The position numbers and the translations under genes are program-made. Below the pieces are notes generated by a model that made no database searches, was not told the origin of the DNA, and was given only the letters and a program-made list of their open reading frames with translations. Shown here piece after piece: positions 24,122 to 35,600 of a stretch of 64,000 bases of DNA (its first letter is position 1; each line of letters begins with the position of its first letter). The stretch comes from Linum tenue (Eukaryota; Streptophyta; Magnoliopsida; Malpighiales; Linaceae). The stretch is taken from positions 13,181,467 to 13,245,466 of the forward strand of contig CAMGYJ010000010.1 of NCBI GenBank assembly GCA_946122785.1, written 5' to 3'.

Positions 24122-25966
24122 ATGGCTCCGACGCGGAGGAACCAAGAAGGTGACGTTCCAGCTGGATTTGTGGAGGAGCAGGTGGCCAACATTGAGCATG
24201 GCCAAGCGTCCGACGCGGTGACCGGAGGAAACGGTGGAGCAGAGATCTTGGTGGCAATCGAGCCTGGTGGAGATCTCGGCGAAGCAGTGGGGGCCCTTCG
24301 TCAGATGATGGAGAAGAACCGCAAGATGGTGGCTGACAACCTTCGAGCCACGGAGGAGAACCGCCAAATGCTGGTGGAGAACCGTCGCTTGATGGAGGAG
24401 ACTCAGGCCAGTACTCATCATGTAAATTCTCAAATGGACTGTCTCAATTCTCGCATTGATAGACGTTTCAGTCAATTATTTGAGGTGGTTAACAAAAACA
24501 CAAATGAGTTGGATCAGTTTCGACAAACTCTAACTAGACCAGTAGTGCAGTCAAGAGCTTTGCCATTAGATGGCACAGGCCTAACGCCTACTAATAATGT
24601 TCTTTCTCCCGCCGGCGGTCGAAATAGCCAACCACGGCAAGAGAACTTGCCGCCTCAGACGGCAAGCCAACCACCTCCACGTCGAGTAGATGATGTTGAG
24701 ATTCCCGCTACTGCTCAAGTAGGGGAGTCGTCACATGGACGCGTGGGAGTTGAAGTGGTACCCCCGCGTGGTGAGAACCTTGCCGCCATGTTCAACACTC
24801 GAGCTGAGCAACCACCCATGCAAGTGAGTGCTCGTCCCTCTATCCCAGAGGCAAGACCCTACGTGGCTCCTATGAATTTGGGAGTAGGAGGAGACCTAGG
24901 TGGTAACATGGATCAAATTCCACCTCGAGGCTACCCAACTCCAACGCCACCCCATTTCAATGGGCATGGCATGGACCCCATTGGGTTTGTACCGTATGGG
25001 GGGCAACAAGGGGGGCATGAAGCCAACACCCTTAGGGATCAAGTGGCTCAACTCCTCATGGAGCAGTTTGGCATGGGAGTAAGACCTGCCATGCCACCTG
25101 TATACCGTAAGCCGTACCCAAAATGGGTAGATAGGCTTTACCCGTTTTCAAGAGGATTCGGAGTTCCCGAGTTTGCCACATTCACAGGGATTGGAGATCA
25201 GTACACTGTAGAGCACGTTGGCCGTTTCACTGTCCAATGTGGCGATGTATCAGATTTTGTTAAGTTAAGACTATTTGGAAACTCGTTGACAGGACCAGCT
25301 TTTGCTTGGTACGTCAACTTGCCGTCTAACTCCATCTAGACTTGGCAACAGATGGAACAAGTCTTCCACGCTCAGTTTTACAGATCTGAGCCTAAGGTGT
25401 CCATGGTTGACTTGGCACGTATGCGCCAACAGCCAGGGGAATCGGTTGAGCATTTCTTGACTAACTTCAAGAATGTCCGTAACCGTTGCTTTGTTAATTT
25501 GACAGAGAGGGAGTTCGTCAAGCTGGCACAAGGGGGTTTGAGTTTTGAACTAAGGAAGAAGTTCCAAGATAGGGAGTTCTCTGATTTATTTCAACTCATG
25601 TCTTGTGCCATGAGGTATGAGTCTCTTCTTCATGAGGAAGAGAATCGTAGGAGTGCATCAAGGGGATCATACTTCCCAAACTTAGACTATACCATCAATC
25701 ATATTGGCCACGAGGCCAATGAGGTTGAGGTAAACTTGGCTGAGATAACTCCAAGGAAGCCATACATGTGTGCTTCCTTGTCTAAAGTTGAAGAGGGACC
25801 ACAAGGGGGGAGACCCAATCGTGCTCCCATTCAATCGAGGAAGTACTCCTTTGACGTCTCCATGACAGACTTGATTTTTGACCAACTCTATAAGGATGGT
25901 CAAGTCAAGTTGACAGGGGCATGTCTTTCCCTCACCCGAGAAATTAAAAGGGGAAAAGTATTGTAA
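24122..25966 (+). pseudogene. Retrotransposon gag, first copy, one stop
   Basis: From MAPTRRNQEGDVPAGF, a coiled-coil-like segment with repeated EENRQMLVENRRLMEE follows, then a Pro-rich linker and the Retrotrans_gag domain (LFGNSLTGPAFAWYVNLPSN, WQQMEQVFHAQFY, RMRQQPGESVEHFLTNFKN). An in-frame TAG at 25337-25339 replaces the CAG of the second copy. After a one-base shift near 25950 the frame continues into YCKWHNSMSHATDSCVVFRN, a zinc-knuckle-like gag end. Gag would form the virus-like particle that packages element RNA. Confidence 0.85.
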
Positions 25967-27211
25967 GTGGCATAATAGCATGTCACATGCCACTGATTCT
26001 TGTGTGGTGTTCCGTAATGTCTTGCAGGATGCCATTGGAAGGGACGTATCAAGTTCCCTAAAGCAAAGAAGGATGCCATGTTGGTGGACACTGATCCGTT
26101 CTCCAAGGTGCTTGGCATCAACATGGTGAACCCACACTTCTCCAAAGTCGAGTTACCACGCTTCAAGCTGGTGTTGGATACAACACCGCCTCGAATGAGA
26201 CCCAACTTGGTTTTCGATCAAGGAAGCTCGTCATGTACCAAGCAGGCCAGCCTGGCCGCCATGATGACTGATGAAGTTGAGAAGTTGTGTGCTCATTGCA
26301 AGAAGAGTTTTAAGGTTGACGAAGAGAAGTGGAGATGTCCATCTGGGGGCAGGTGGTTTCCAAGAAGCCACATCAACCCAAAGCCTCACATGTTTGTGAT
26401 AAATATGATAATATGGCTAAGTCTGGACAAGAAAGCATGCCACCAATCACAAACAGTGGATATGGGGGTAAGTCCAACAAGGAAAGACGTGGAAAAGGCA
26501 GAAAGAGTTGTCACAGTCTTGCAAATTTGGCTAAGTCTGGACAAGGGAGCATTTCACCCACCATGAAGAATGGAGTAGACAGTATCTCCAAGAAGACACA
26601 AGAAGTCAAACCCTCACATGGATTTTGTAAGCATGAGATTATGGACAAGGGAGGGTTGGGGGGGCAAGTCCATGTCAATGAATTGTAAGTACTCGACACT
26701 AACCACAAAGAGTGTACATGGGGGCATGTATAAGAAGTCACCATAGACACCAGCCAAACATGGCTGCACAAAGAATCAATGGTGGTTGAATGCTAAGTGT
26801 AGGGGCCAACAAGGTTTATATATTGAAAGACGAAGACAAGGAAGCTACACGAGTGGTTGTAAACTTGTCAAGCCTAAACCTGGTCCCCAAAATCGTGAAG
26901 AGATTAAGAATTTATCAAGTGGGAGGAAATCAAGGCAGAAGAATAATCATGATAGCCTTGACATGTCAAGTAAGGTGGCCCAAACAAAGAAGCATGAGGC
27001 CTCATGCAAGGCCACCAAAACTAGACAGGCTCACTATGTACCACCCATTAGTAAGCTAGAAAATTCAAAGTTAATGTATGAAGATTCGTCTCCCATGGAG
27101 GAAAATAGTCATGTGGTCTATGGATGGCATGTCTGGTTTGATCCATGGACTTGGCAATGGGTGTACACCTTTGGTACATTGATTGTTGCCAAAGGCTATG
27201 GAGAGCAGTGA
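25967..27211 (+). pseudogene. Degenerate region downstream of gag
   Basis: Fragmented frames continue from the zinc-knuckle-like end (AMLVDTDPFSKVLGINMVNP, then CAHCKKSFKVDEEKWRCPSG). No polymerase domain is recognisable. The CxxC pairs hint at a second metal-binding segment, but frames break repeatedly. This region has no counterpart in the truncated second copy. Confidence 0.45.
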
Positions 27212-27744
27212 CATTTGTCACTTCTTGCCATATAAAATAAATAAATTTATATAATGTACTTATTATATATTAGTTATAAAAAAATATATTGTAGCCAGCC
27301 ATGGCTAAAAGAAAATATAGAAGGAAAATATCAAAGTGAAAATCTTGAGTCGGAGTTGTTAGACTTCGGCATGAAGATCTTGCGACCAAGTTATTGTGAT
27401 GGCTAGACATGACGAGCCATACATCAGGCCATGCCATGCCATGTTATCTTGTTCCGAGTAGCCACGGCATGGGGGCATGATGGCTTGAAAGTGGTAGTAG
27501 AGGAGTGGTGACCATAATGTCTCTATCAACATAAAAATGAACATTATTTTTTCTAAGGCAAAAAAGTAGACGGCTTGACTTGTCGCGAGGGAACTGTCTA
27601 GCCTTGTGACGAGGTGGGATGAGCCAATCTATGCCAAAATAGGTGCGAAAAATTCTAAGTTATTCTCTCAACCATGTGGTCAAGTACGAGATGTCAATGA
27701 GGGTGTAGGTGATAAAGTGAAGTTGGTGTTTCGTTGAATGCATT

Positions 27745-28080
27745 AGGTGGCTTGACCATTAAAAGCCAAAATTTGGCTAAGGCATGGGACAAGTCGTTGA
27801 CGTCGAGTTCCATCCGGCCATGTTGGCATGATCATTGAAAGCCAAAATTTGGTTAAGGCATGGAACAAGTTTTGATGTCAAGTTCCTTCTCGCCATGTTG
27901 GTTTGACGTGAAAAACCAAAATTTGGCTAAGGCATGAGACAAGCCTTGACGGCGAGTTCCATCCGGCCATGTTGGCTGATAATTAAAAGCCAAAAATTTG
28001 GCTAAGGCATGAGACAAGTTTTGACGTCGAGTTCCATCCTACCGTGTTGGCTTGACGTGAAAGCCAAATTTTGGCTAAGG
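27745..28080. repeat. Tandem repeat before the polypurine tract, about four units of 75-80 bp
   Basis: Units share AAGCCAAAATTTGGCTAAGG (itself containing the palindrome CCAAAATTTGG) followed by GACGTCGAGTTCCATCC and CGGCCATGTTGGC. They lie between the degenerate coding region and LTR2. Confidence 0.85.
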
Positions 28081-28188
28081 ACGAACTGGGTGTGTTGAGT
28101 AGACACTAGCCAGCTTGTTACTTTCGCTAGCATGGTGGTGTTCAACTACTTAGTCCATAATTCTTATGCACTAAGTAGTTGGGGGGCA

Positions 28189-29250
28189 TTAGTTTACACT
28201 ACAAAAATAATCGTGTACCACATTGATTATTTACAAGACATTTACTGTCTTTATAAGGCCAGATCAACAATAACAATTAATGTTATTTAAACTGGGCCTA
28301 CGATACTAGATTTTTAAACCCAAATGATTAGGTCTGACATGACGCGTGAGAATAAACTAATTCTGGTGCCTCATCGTGACAAGCCTCCTCGCGTCAAGTT
28401 GGTAGACCCCCTTGTCGCGACAAACCTCCTTGTTTAAACACATCGCGAGTCTACAAGATATGCGAGGAGAAGGTCACAAAATAAACTAAGTTAAAGCGCC
28501 AAGCCTCCTCGCGTCAGGCCACTACGCGAGTCCGCCAGGCCACCTCGTCGCAAGTCCGCCAAGCCTCTACTAAGTCTAAGCGACAAGCCTCCTCGCGTAG
28601 AGTTTGGTAGACTGGCTCGTCGCGACAAGCCTCCTCGCGTAGAGTTTGGTAGACCGCCTCGTCGCGACAAGCCTTCTCGCGCCAAGTTTGGTAAACCACC
28701 TCGTAGCATTGTCATCATGTTTGACAAACCGCCTCGTCGCGAGATCTGTAATAGTCATGGTAAAGGAAAGGGCAAGTAACAAGACGTCAATTCCAAAAGG
28801 GAGAGCCGACGGTTTGATTGAGAAACTGTCAATTACTCCATGTTCAAGGACACGTCAGCCACGTCCGGGAAAGAAGGGAAGCAGTTCTTTTTGGAAGTTA
28901 GTCTCCAGACAGTTTTCTACGACGGTTATCACCTCAAGCCTATAAATAGGAGGAAGAGTTGTTAGCGAAAAAGAGTCGCCAAATTCACATTAGACAACAC
29001 AATGTCAAATTTTATCCCGTTATCCTTTCCTCTGCAATTTTAGTAGTAGTAGTAGATCTGGAGCTCTCACAGAACCTCCATAGGAGTAGGAGTAACTTAA
29101 TGTAGATCTGTCTCGAGAGTCGTGTAAACATCGATCACCCTCGTTCGAACTGTGTTTGAAGAGGTGTGAACTGTGTTAAGTTAATCGTTGTCCAAAGAAG
29201 TCAAAGTGCAATCAATATCAATTCAACGCAAGTTTTCTCGCCGGAGAACA
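28189..29250 (+). repeat. LTR, second copy
   Basis: Near-identical to LTR1, with the same TATAAATAG box (28941-28949). It is longer because the region 28580-28706 holds extra units of the GTCGCGACAAGCCTCCTCGC / GTTTGGTAGACCGCCTCG minisatellite absent from LTR1. Confidence 0.85.
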
Positions 29251-29288
29251 AATTTGGCACACCTGGTGGGACTCTTGTGGTCGATTCA

Positions 29289-30838
29289 ATGGCTCCGAGG
29301 CGGAGGAACCAAGAAGGTGACGTTCCGGCTGGATTTGTGGAGGAGCAGGTGGCCAACATTGAGCATGGCCAAGTGTCCGACGCGGTGACCGGAGGAAACG
29401 GTGGAGCAGAGATCTTGGTGGCAACCGCGCCTGGTGGAGATCTCGGCGAAGCAGTGGGGGCCCTTCGTCAGATGATGGAGGAGAACCGCAAGATGGTGGC
29501 TGACAACCTTTGAGCCACGGAGGAGAACCGCCAAATGCTGGTGGAGAACCGTCGCTTGATGGAGGAGACTCAGGCCAGTACTCATCAGGTAAATTCTCAA
29601 ATGGACTGTCTCAATTCTCACATTGATAGACGTTTCAGTCAATTATTTGAGGTGGTTAACAAAAACACAAATGAGTTGGATCAGTTTCGACAAACTCTAA
29701 CTAGACCAGTAGTGCAGTCAAGAGCTTTGCCATTAGATGGCACTGGCCTAACGCCTACTAATAATGTTCTTTCTCCCGTCGGAGGTCGAAATAGCCAACC
29801 ACGGCAAGAGAACTTGCCGCCTCAGACGGCATGCCAACCACCTCCACGTCGAGTAGATGATGTTGAGATTCCCGCTACTGCTCAAGTAGGGGAGTCGTCA
29901 TATGGACGCGTGGGAGTTGAAGTGGTACCCCCGCGTGGTGAGAACCTCGCCGCCATGTTCAACACTCGAGCTGAGCAACCACCCATGCAAGTGAGTGCTC
30001 GTTCCTCTATCCCAGAGGCAAGACCCTACGTGGCTCCTATGAATTTGGGAGTAGGAGGAGACCTAGGTGGTAACATGGATCAAATTCCACCCCGAGGCTA
30101 CCCAACTCCAACGCCACCCCATTTCAATGGGCATGGCATGGACCCCATTGGGTTTGTACCGTATGGGGGGGAACAAGGGGGGCATGAAGCCAACACCCTT
30201 AGGGATCAAGTGGCTCAACTCCTCATGGAGCAGTTTGGCATGGGAGTAAGACCTGCCATGCCACCTGTATTCCGTAAGCCGTACCCAAAATGGGTAGATA
30301 GGCTTTACCCGTTTTCAAGAGGATTCAGATTTCCCGAGTTTGCCACATTCATAGGGATTGGAGATCAGTCCACTGTAGAGCACGTTGGCCGTTTCACTGT
30401 CCAATGTGGCGATGTAGGAGATTTTGTTATGTTAAGACTATTTGGAAACTCGTTGACAGGACCAGCTTTTGCTTGGTACGTCAACTTGCCGTCTAACTCC
30501 ATCCAGACTTGGCAACAGATGGAACAAGTCTTCCACGCTCAGTTTTACAGATCTGAGCCTAAGGTGTCCATTGCTGACTTGGCACGTATGCGCCAACAGC
30601 CAGGGGAATCGGTTGAGCATTTCTTGACTAACTTCAAGAATGCCCGTAACCGTTGCTTTGTTAATTTGACGGAGAGGGAGTTCGTCAAGCTGGCATAAGG
30701 GGGTTTGAGTTTTGAACTAAGGAAGAAGTTCCAAGATAGGGAGTTCTCTGATTTATTTCAACTCATGTCTTGTGCCGTGAGGTATGAGTCTCTTCTACAT
30801 GAGGAAGAGAATCGTAGGAGTGCATCAAGGGGATCATG
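29289..30838 (+). pseudogene. Retrotransposon gag, second copy, truncated, two stops
   Basis: Near-identical to the first gag from MAPRRRNQEGD onward. TGA at 29511-29513 replaces the first copy's CGA, and TAA at 30696-30698 replaces its CAA. The first copy's TAG position is CAG here. Homology ends abruptly at about 30838 within SASRGS, where sequence of the reversed copia element begins. Confidence 0.85.
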
Positions 30839-30900
30839 TGAACTAACCTTGATAGGCAAAATATCTCTTGATTGAACTCGCTCTCGTACGAATTAGCAGT

Positions 30901-33527
30901 CTATCTCGACGTTCTTCGTACGTTCGTGAAAAAAGGATTAGCTGCTATGTGAAATGAAGCTTGGTTGTCGCAATGGAGAGGCGTAGGTGCAGATTGAGTG
31001 ACGCCAAGTTCTTGCAGCAACCATCGTAACCAAAGCAACTCACTGACTATAGTTGCTATGGCGCGATATTCAGTCTCTGCTGAATATCGCTCCATAGCAA
31101 GTATAGTCCGCCAAGAAACTGGGGCTCCGCCCAAACTGATGAATACCCATTGGTTGATCGGTGAGTTCTCTGACAGTTGCCCCAATCCGCATCACAATAA
31201 GCTGTGAGATTCAAAGAAGTGGATGTCGGTAAGACAGTCCCTGTCCTGGCGGGGCATTGAGATAACCCTTGGTAAGGAGTAAAATTATCATAAGTAATGT
31301 GATGTCACGAGACGGGCCTTAAAACGCTCAATCTTGCCATCTTGATAGTATTTGATTCTGAATACCCATTTAGTCGCAATGGCACGCTTGCCTAGAGGAA
31401 GAACAACAAGTGACCAAGTGCCATTTTGTTGGAGATGACGACTTCCTTGATCAGGTCCCTAAGTAAAATCCTAAAATCTTACAATTTTACGATCAAAATC
31501 CCGATTTTGACTGCATTGCGCTTGACAAACCCATTCTGATGACGGGTTATTGTGCATGATGTTTGAAAAAGGATGCATGCAGAGTCATAATATTCACAAA
31601 GGGGTGGAGTGATGAACTCGGATCCATTATCTGCTTGCACTCGTTTCACCTGTACCTTAACCTAAGTACGAACCATATGGAAGAACTGAAGCAGATAACG
31701 ACTCACATCTTATTTATAACGCGTGAGATATACCCAAGTACCACGACTGAAATCATCCACTATTGTAAAAAAATACTGTGCACCACTCAAACAAGAGACT
31801 TTGTAACCTCCCCAAATATCCAAATGAACAAGTTTGAAACACGACTTTGTCTTCATAAAACTGGAAGGGAATGGACTACGAGTTTGTTTAGCACGCAAAA
31901 AGGAGTGACAAGGGTCCTTCTGCGTGCTAACAGAAACTGATAAGGACAAACTAAGACGTTGCAGCTTATCTGATGGGATGACCCAATCGAGCATACCAAG
32001 TAGCCTCCGTGTCCTTCGAACTACCTTGAACCGAGCATGCTTATACACTTCCCTGACCAAATAAGCACAAGTAATACAGTCTGTTACCCATTTCACCCTT
32101 CCCAATCAACTTCTTGGAGCGCAAGTTCTAGATTACGCAGAAATCAGCAAGAAATATTAGTGCAACCAAATTTTCTTTAATAAAATGACTAACAGATACC
32201 AAGTTACACCGAAATTCTGGTACATGAAGTACTCAGCACAATGTTAACCCAGACTGAAGATAAATTTTTCCAATATGCTTGACTGGGATGCTTGTTCCAG
32301 TCGGAATACGAACTGGCTGGCCATTCACACGAGCTTGTTTACTAGATAATAAGTAATCGTCCATGGTGATATGTTCATTGCATCATGAATCAAGTAGCCA
32401 TTCAGGACCAAAATAAATTGTACCTGCCATATGAGCCGCAAGATCATCGGCTGGATCAGACTTCCCGAAGAACTGTTGAAGCTGCTCAAGCTGAGATAGA
32501 GTACAACCAGGAATCAGACTCTGTTGGTCACAATCCAGTTGAGATGCCCTCGGCTCGCTCTGCGAAGGATCTCTAATGAGGAAACACTTTTGGCGCCGAT
32601 TACCCCTCTCACCCAATTTGTCGCGAGGAGGGTAGCCGATGAGCTTGTAGCATGTCTCACGAAGATTTCCATGCTCTAACAGTTGGTGAAAATAGGACAT
32701 TTTCGAGTGGCACGACCAAGTCCGTCATTATCACCACGAGCAGGATCCCCACGAGCGTTGAAAACTGTTGTCTCGGAATTTGCCTTCGGTTATGAGTGAT
32801 GGCGCACTGCTGCTCCTTATTCAAAGCAATGTTCAATACGTTGGCAATGCATGGCATGGGATGCATTGCCAAAATCTGAGTTCGAACTGGTGAATATACA
32901 TCATTCAGGCAGGCCAATTAAAAAGTCGGAAATTCTCATTCCATCTAGCTGCTCGTGAACCCGGCGGGAAACTCCGCACGTGCATGCGCCACAAATGTAG
33001 CTCGAAGGAGGCGATATGGCCTTGCCTTCTTCCCAGTAAGATCGAAGACGTGTGTAAAAAGCTTAGAAGAAAGCTTTTCTTGCTACCGAAGAATAACCAA
33101 TCGGCGGATTTCATAAGCCATAGACGAGCTGCCTTGCCCAAAATGACCCTTTAAATCATCCCAAATCTCTTATAAGGTTTCAGAGAAGCAAACATTGCTT
33201 TGAATTTCTTAATGCATGGTCATTTTGAGCTATCCTTTGACCATCACATCATTACACTTCTAGATATCAGCCGCGACAGCTTTTATTGGTTGGGTGACGG
33301 TTCCTGTGACAAAACCATATTTGTTCTTGCCAAGAGTGCATTTTTCATCTCAAGAATCCACTCATCGTAATTAGACTTCTACAAAACGTCACCAACAAGC
33401 ATGTGACCAAGGCTATCGGACTGATGAAGGTTGTAGATAGGTGCAAATCCATCGACACCGCTGCTGCTACTTGAGCTCATCGAAGACTTTGAGGGCTTGG
33501 TCGAATCATCATCACCGCCCGACATAA
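30901..33527 (-). pseudogene. Copia gag-pol remnants
   Basis: From right to left: MSGGDDDSTKPSKSSMSS starts gag at 33527 and GHMLVGDVL ends at a stop near 33381. ETCYKLIGYPPRDKLGERG lies at about 32640. Integrase start KLVHLDIWGGYKVSCLSG, then YFFTIVDDFSRGTWVYLTRY, lies at 31720-31850. RT start NGTWSLVVLPLGKRAIATKW, then FRIKYYQDGKIERFKARLV, lies at 31310-31440. RNase H (PVSWRTILAMERYSAETEYR, LHCDNQASFHIAANP) lies at 30920-31110. Many stops and shifts are present. Confidence 0.85.
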
Positions 33528-33550
33528 TCGACTAGCTGGATTCAATCACA

Positions 33551-33562
33551 ACTCTGATACCA
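33551..33562 (-). other. Copia primer-binding site (initiator tRNA-Met type)
   Basis: TGGTATCAGAGT on the minus strand directly abuts the LTR end and is the standard complement of the plant initiator methionine tRNA 3' end used by copia elements. Confidence 0.9.
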
Positions 33563-33852
33563 TGAAAATATTTATAGGATTGTAGACAAGACAATTTTAA
33601 AGTGGTTCTTCCTCACTAGTGTGGTGAGGCTTACGTCCACAAGTAGAAGAGTCTATCTCATTGATTATGGCGGCTCATGGCCACTTACAATTAGAAGAGC
33701 ATATATATATATATGCTCTTTAAAACAATTACCTAGGGCATTATTCCTATTCCTACACATACAATGAGCCACTTACAATTAGAAGAGCATATATATATAT
33801 GCTCTTTAAAACAATTACCTAGGGCATTATTCCTATTCCTACACATACAACA
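33563..33852 (-). repeat. Copia 5' LTR, about 290 bp, with internal duplication
   Basis: On the minus strand it starts TGTTGTATGTGTAGG and ends TATTTTCA before the primer-binding site. An 85-bp segment is directly duplicated (about 33680-33764 and 33768-33850), each copy holding an AGAGCATATATATATGCTCT palindrome. The outer boundary is inferred from TG..CA. Confidence 0.65.
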
Positions 33853-35600
33853 GGCTTCATACGTATGATATTGGATTCCCATGCAACACACATGGGCTGC
33901 TACGGTTTGAGTCCCTGACGTAGGCTTTTTGTCGAATTCTTCTCGGCCCAATAAACGTTGGAGTAACCAAACTGCTCTCTAGCAAGATGTCCATGGTTCG
34001 ATCTGACTAGGGCACCACCATTGATGATGAAAACATCTCTTTAGTTGCACACTCTCCTACGAAAGCTAAGTTCTTACTCGAGCAAAGTACGTAAGTGTTT
34101 TGTATTTGTGCAACCTTAATGAACTAATGATCCATGCCTTCTATTTATAAGGGAGAAACTCGTCTAAAAATATCCTAAAATGACTAGGAAAGGGTTTCAT
34201 AATCCTTGTAAACCATTTAAACTTATTGGAGAAGGTTATGATTTCGGCGACAGTAGGACGATAGTTGGGACCGCCGTCCTTTTTCTTCGCGAGCTGGGCT
34301 CCTAGGCCCAGGAATGACCTCTCTTGATGATTTGGATGCGTCTTGACTAGATCTCCTCCATTAGCGATTGGACCCAATGCAGGGCCACCGCTGGTTCCTT
34401 CTTCAGCTTGGGTCGAGTCCTCTTTCTATTGGGATTGTCTTGGGCTCATATAGCAACTCTAATAGACTTCTCCCTCATTGGAACTCATCTTTGTCACGAA
34501 AGCTCTATATTCTTATCTTTATAGCTCTTTTTCTCCTATAGAGTTCTTCAATGCTTGATCCAACTTCCTTAGGCTGCTTTGTACCTTCAAAACCATAAAA
34601 AAATATACCAAGAAGGAATCAAAGAGTACAACAACATAACCTAGGTCTATTAAAGGCTCATCGATTAGTTGTAGTTTAGATAATAATACTAGAGAAAAGA
34701 CTAAAAATGCATTGATAGAAGTGGAAAATGTATCAATAACTATGACAAACACTATTAATAAAGTGTCATCATGAATCAGAATGCCATAGAGGTTTGATGA
34801 ATTTGAAGTCTGAGAAAGAAGGTAAGCTCACCAATCATGCTCATTTCAAAAGTGCTTTGCATGAAGGCACATAACTCGGTGTAGAGTTATGTTCGTAAGT
34901 TGCACATAAACTATGCCATCGATATAGATTTTGACAATGAGTATCTTAGTTTGAGATTGTTTGAGAAATAATGTATTATAAAGGGATCCTCCGGAGAAGT
35001 TATGCTCTTATATAAGAACTTACTTAGACGTTCATGCCAAGCTAGAAAACTATGTGGAAATCGTCAAGAACAAGTTTAGGTTTTTTTTTTAAAGAAAATG
35101 ACATTCTTTCATGTTTTATGTAAGAAGAATATGCACATTAACGCTTTTCTTAGATTGGCTATGTTCTTTGACTTCATGAATGGCAGAGAAGTCATTTTTT
35201 CTAAGGGAATGCCGCATAACAACCACATGATAACAATTCTTGGCTTCAACATGGCCGAAGGGTGGATGAGGCAAATAGGGCGCATATGGAAAAAGATAAG
35301 GTGTTAGAGGACCCTAAAGAGAGATGGAAAGTTTTACACAAGTTGACAAGATGAATCATTATTGTCAGGAATCTTTATAAGCGCTTCCACTCGGGGTCTA
35401 CCTAAAGTGCCGTAATGAAGAAGAAAACAATGTACCGATATAAGAGGTCCATTAGGGCGCATTTGGAATGCACACAAGCCTAAAAGGGTTTGAGAATGTG
35501 TTAGTACGTCAAGGCCTACAAAGTTTGCAAGTGTGAGCTGGAGATCAAAATATAGGTCAAAGAAGATCGTATCCGATAAAAAAGAAGAGCGAAAGAGATA
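33853..35600. other. Spacer; possible older LTR-like sequence on the minus strand
   Basis: No gene is supported. A minus-strand TATAAATAGAAGGCATGG (34136-34150 region) followed by promoter-leader-like sequence could be part of an LTR into which the copia element inserted. No second copy is present to confirm this. Coding-like LINE remnants may begin near 35430. Confidence 0.35.

Larger units (their letters stand above)
23132..30838 (+). mobile_element. Ty3-type LTR retroelement, LTR-gag-LTR-gag, no pol
   Basis: The order is LTR1 (23132-24084), gag and a degenerate downstream region (24122-27211), non-coding sequence with tandem repeats, a G-rich polypurine stretch (TTGGGGGGCA, about 28179-28188), LTR2 (about 28189-29250) and a second gag cut off at 30838. 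No protease, reverse transcriptase, RNase H or integrase is visible between the LTRs. The element is therefore non-autonomous (gag-only) and exists here as a partial tandem, as can arise by unequal recombination. Boundaries of the LTRs are approximate. Confidence 0.8.
30839..33852 (-). mobile_element. Ty1/copia element, reversed, internally deleted
   Basis: Minus-strand order is LTR (33852-33563), tRNA-iMet-type primer-binding site, gag start, gag-pol fragments, integrase fragment, start of reverse transcriptase, and RNase H at 30901-31185. Only about 500 bp separate the integrase and RNase H parts, so most of the reverse transcriptase is deleted. The 3' LTR is absent; the element ends against the truncated gag copy at about 30838. 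Confidence 0.85.

Noticed and set aside
26078..27211. Protease or polymerase domain downstream of gag
   Set aside because: No DTGA/DSGA protease motif or reverse-transcriptase block could be found in any frame.
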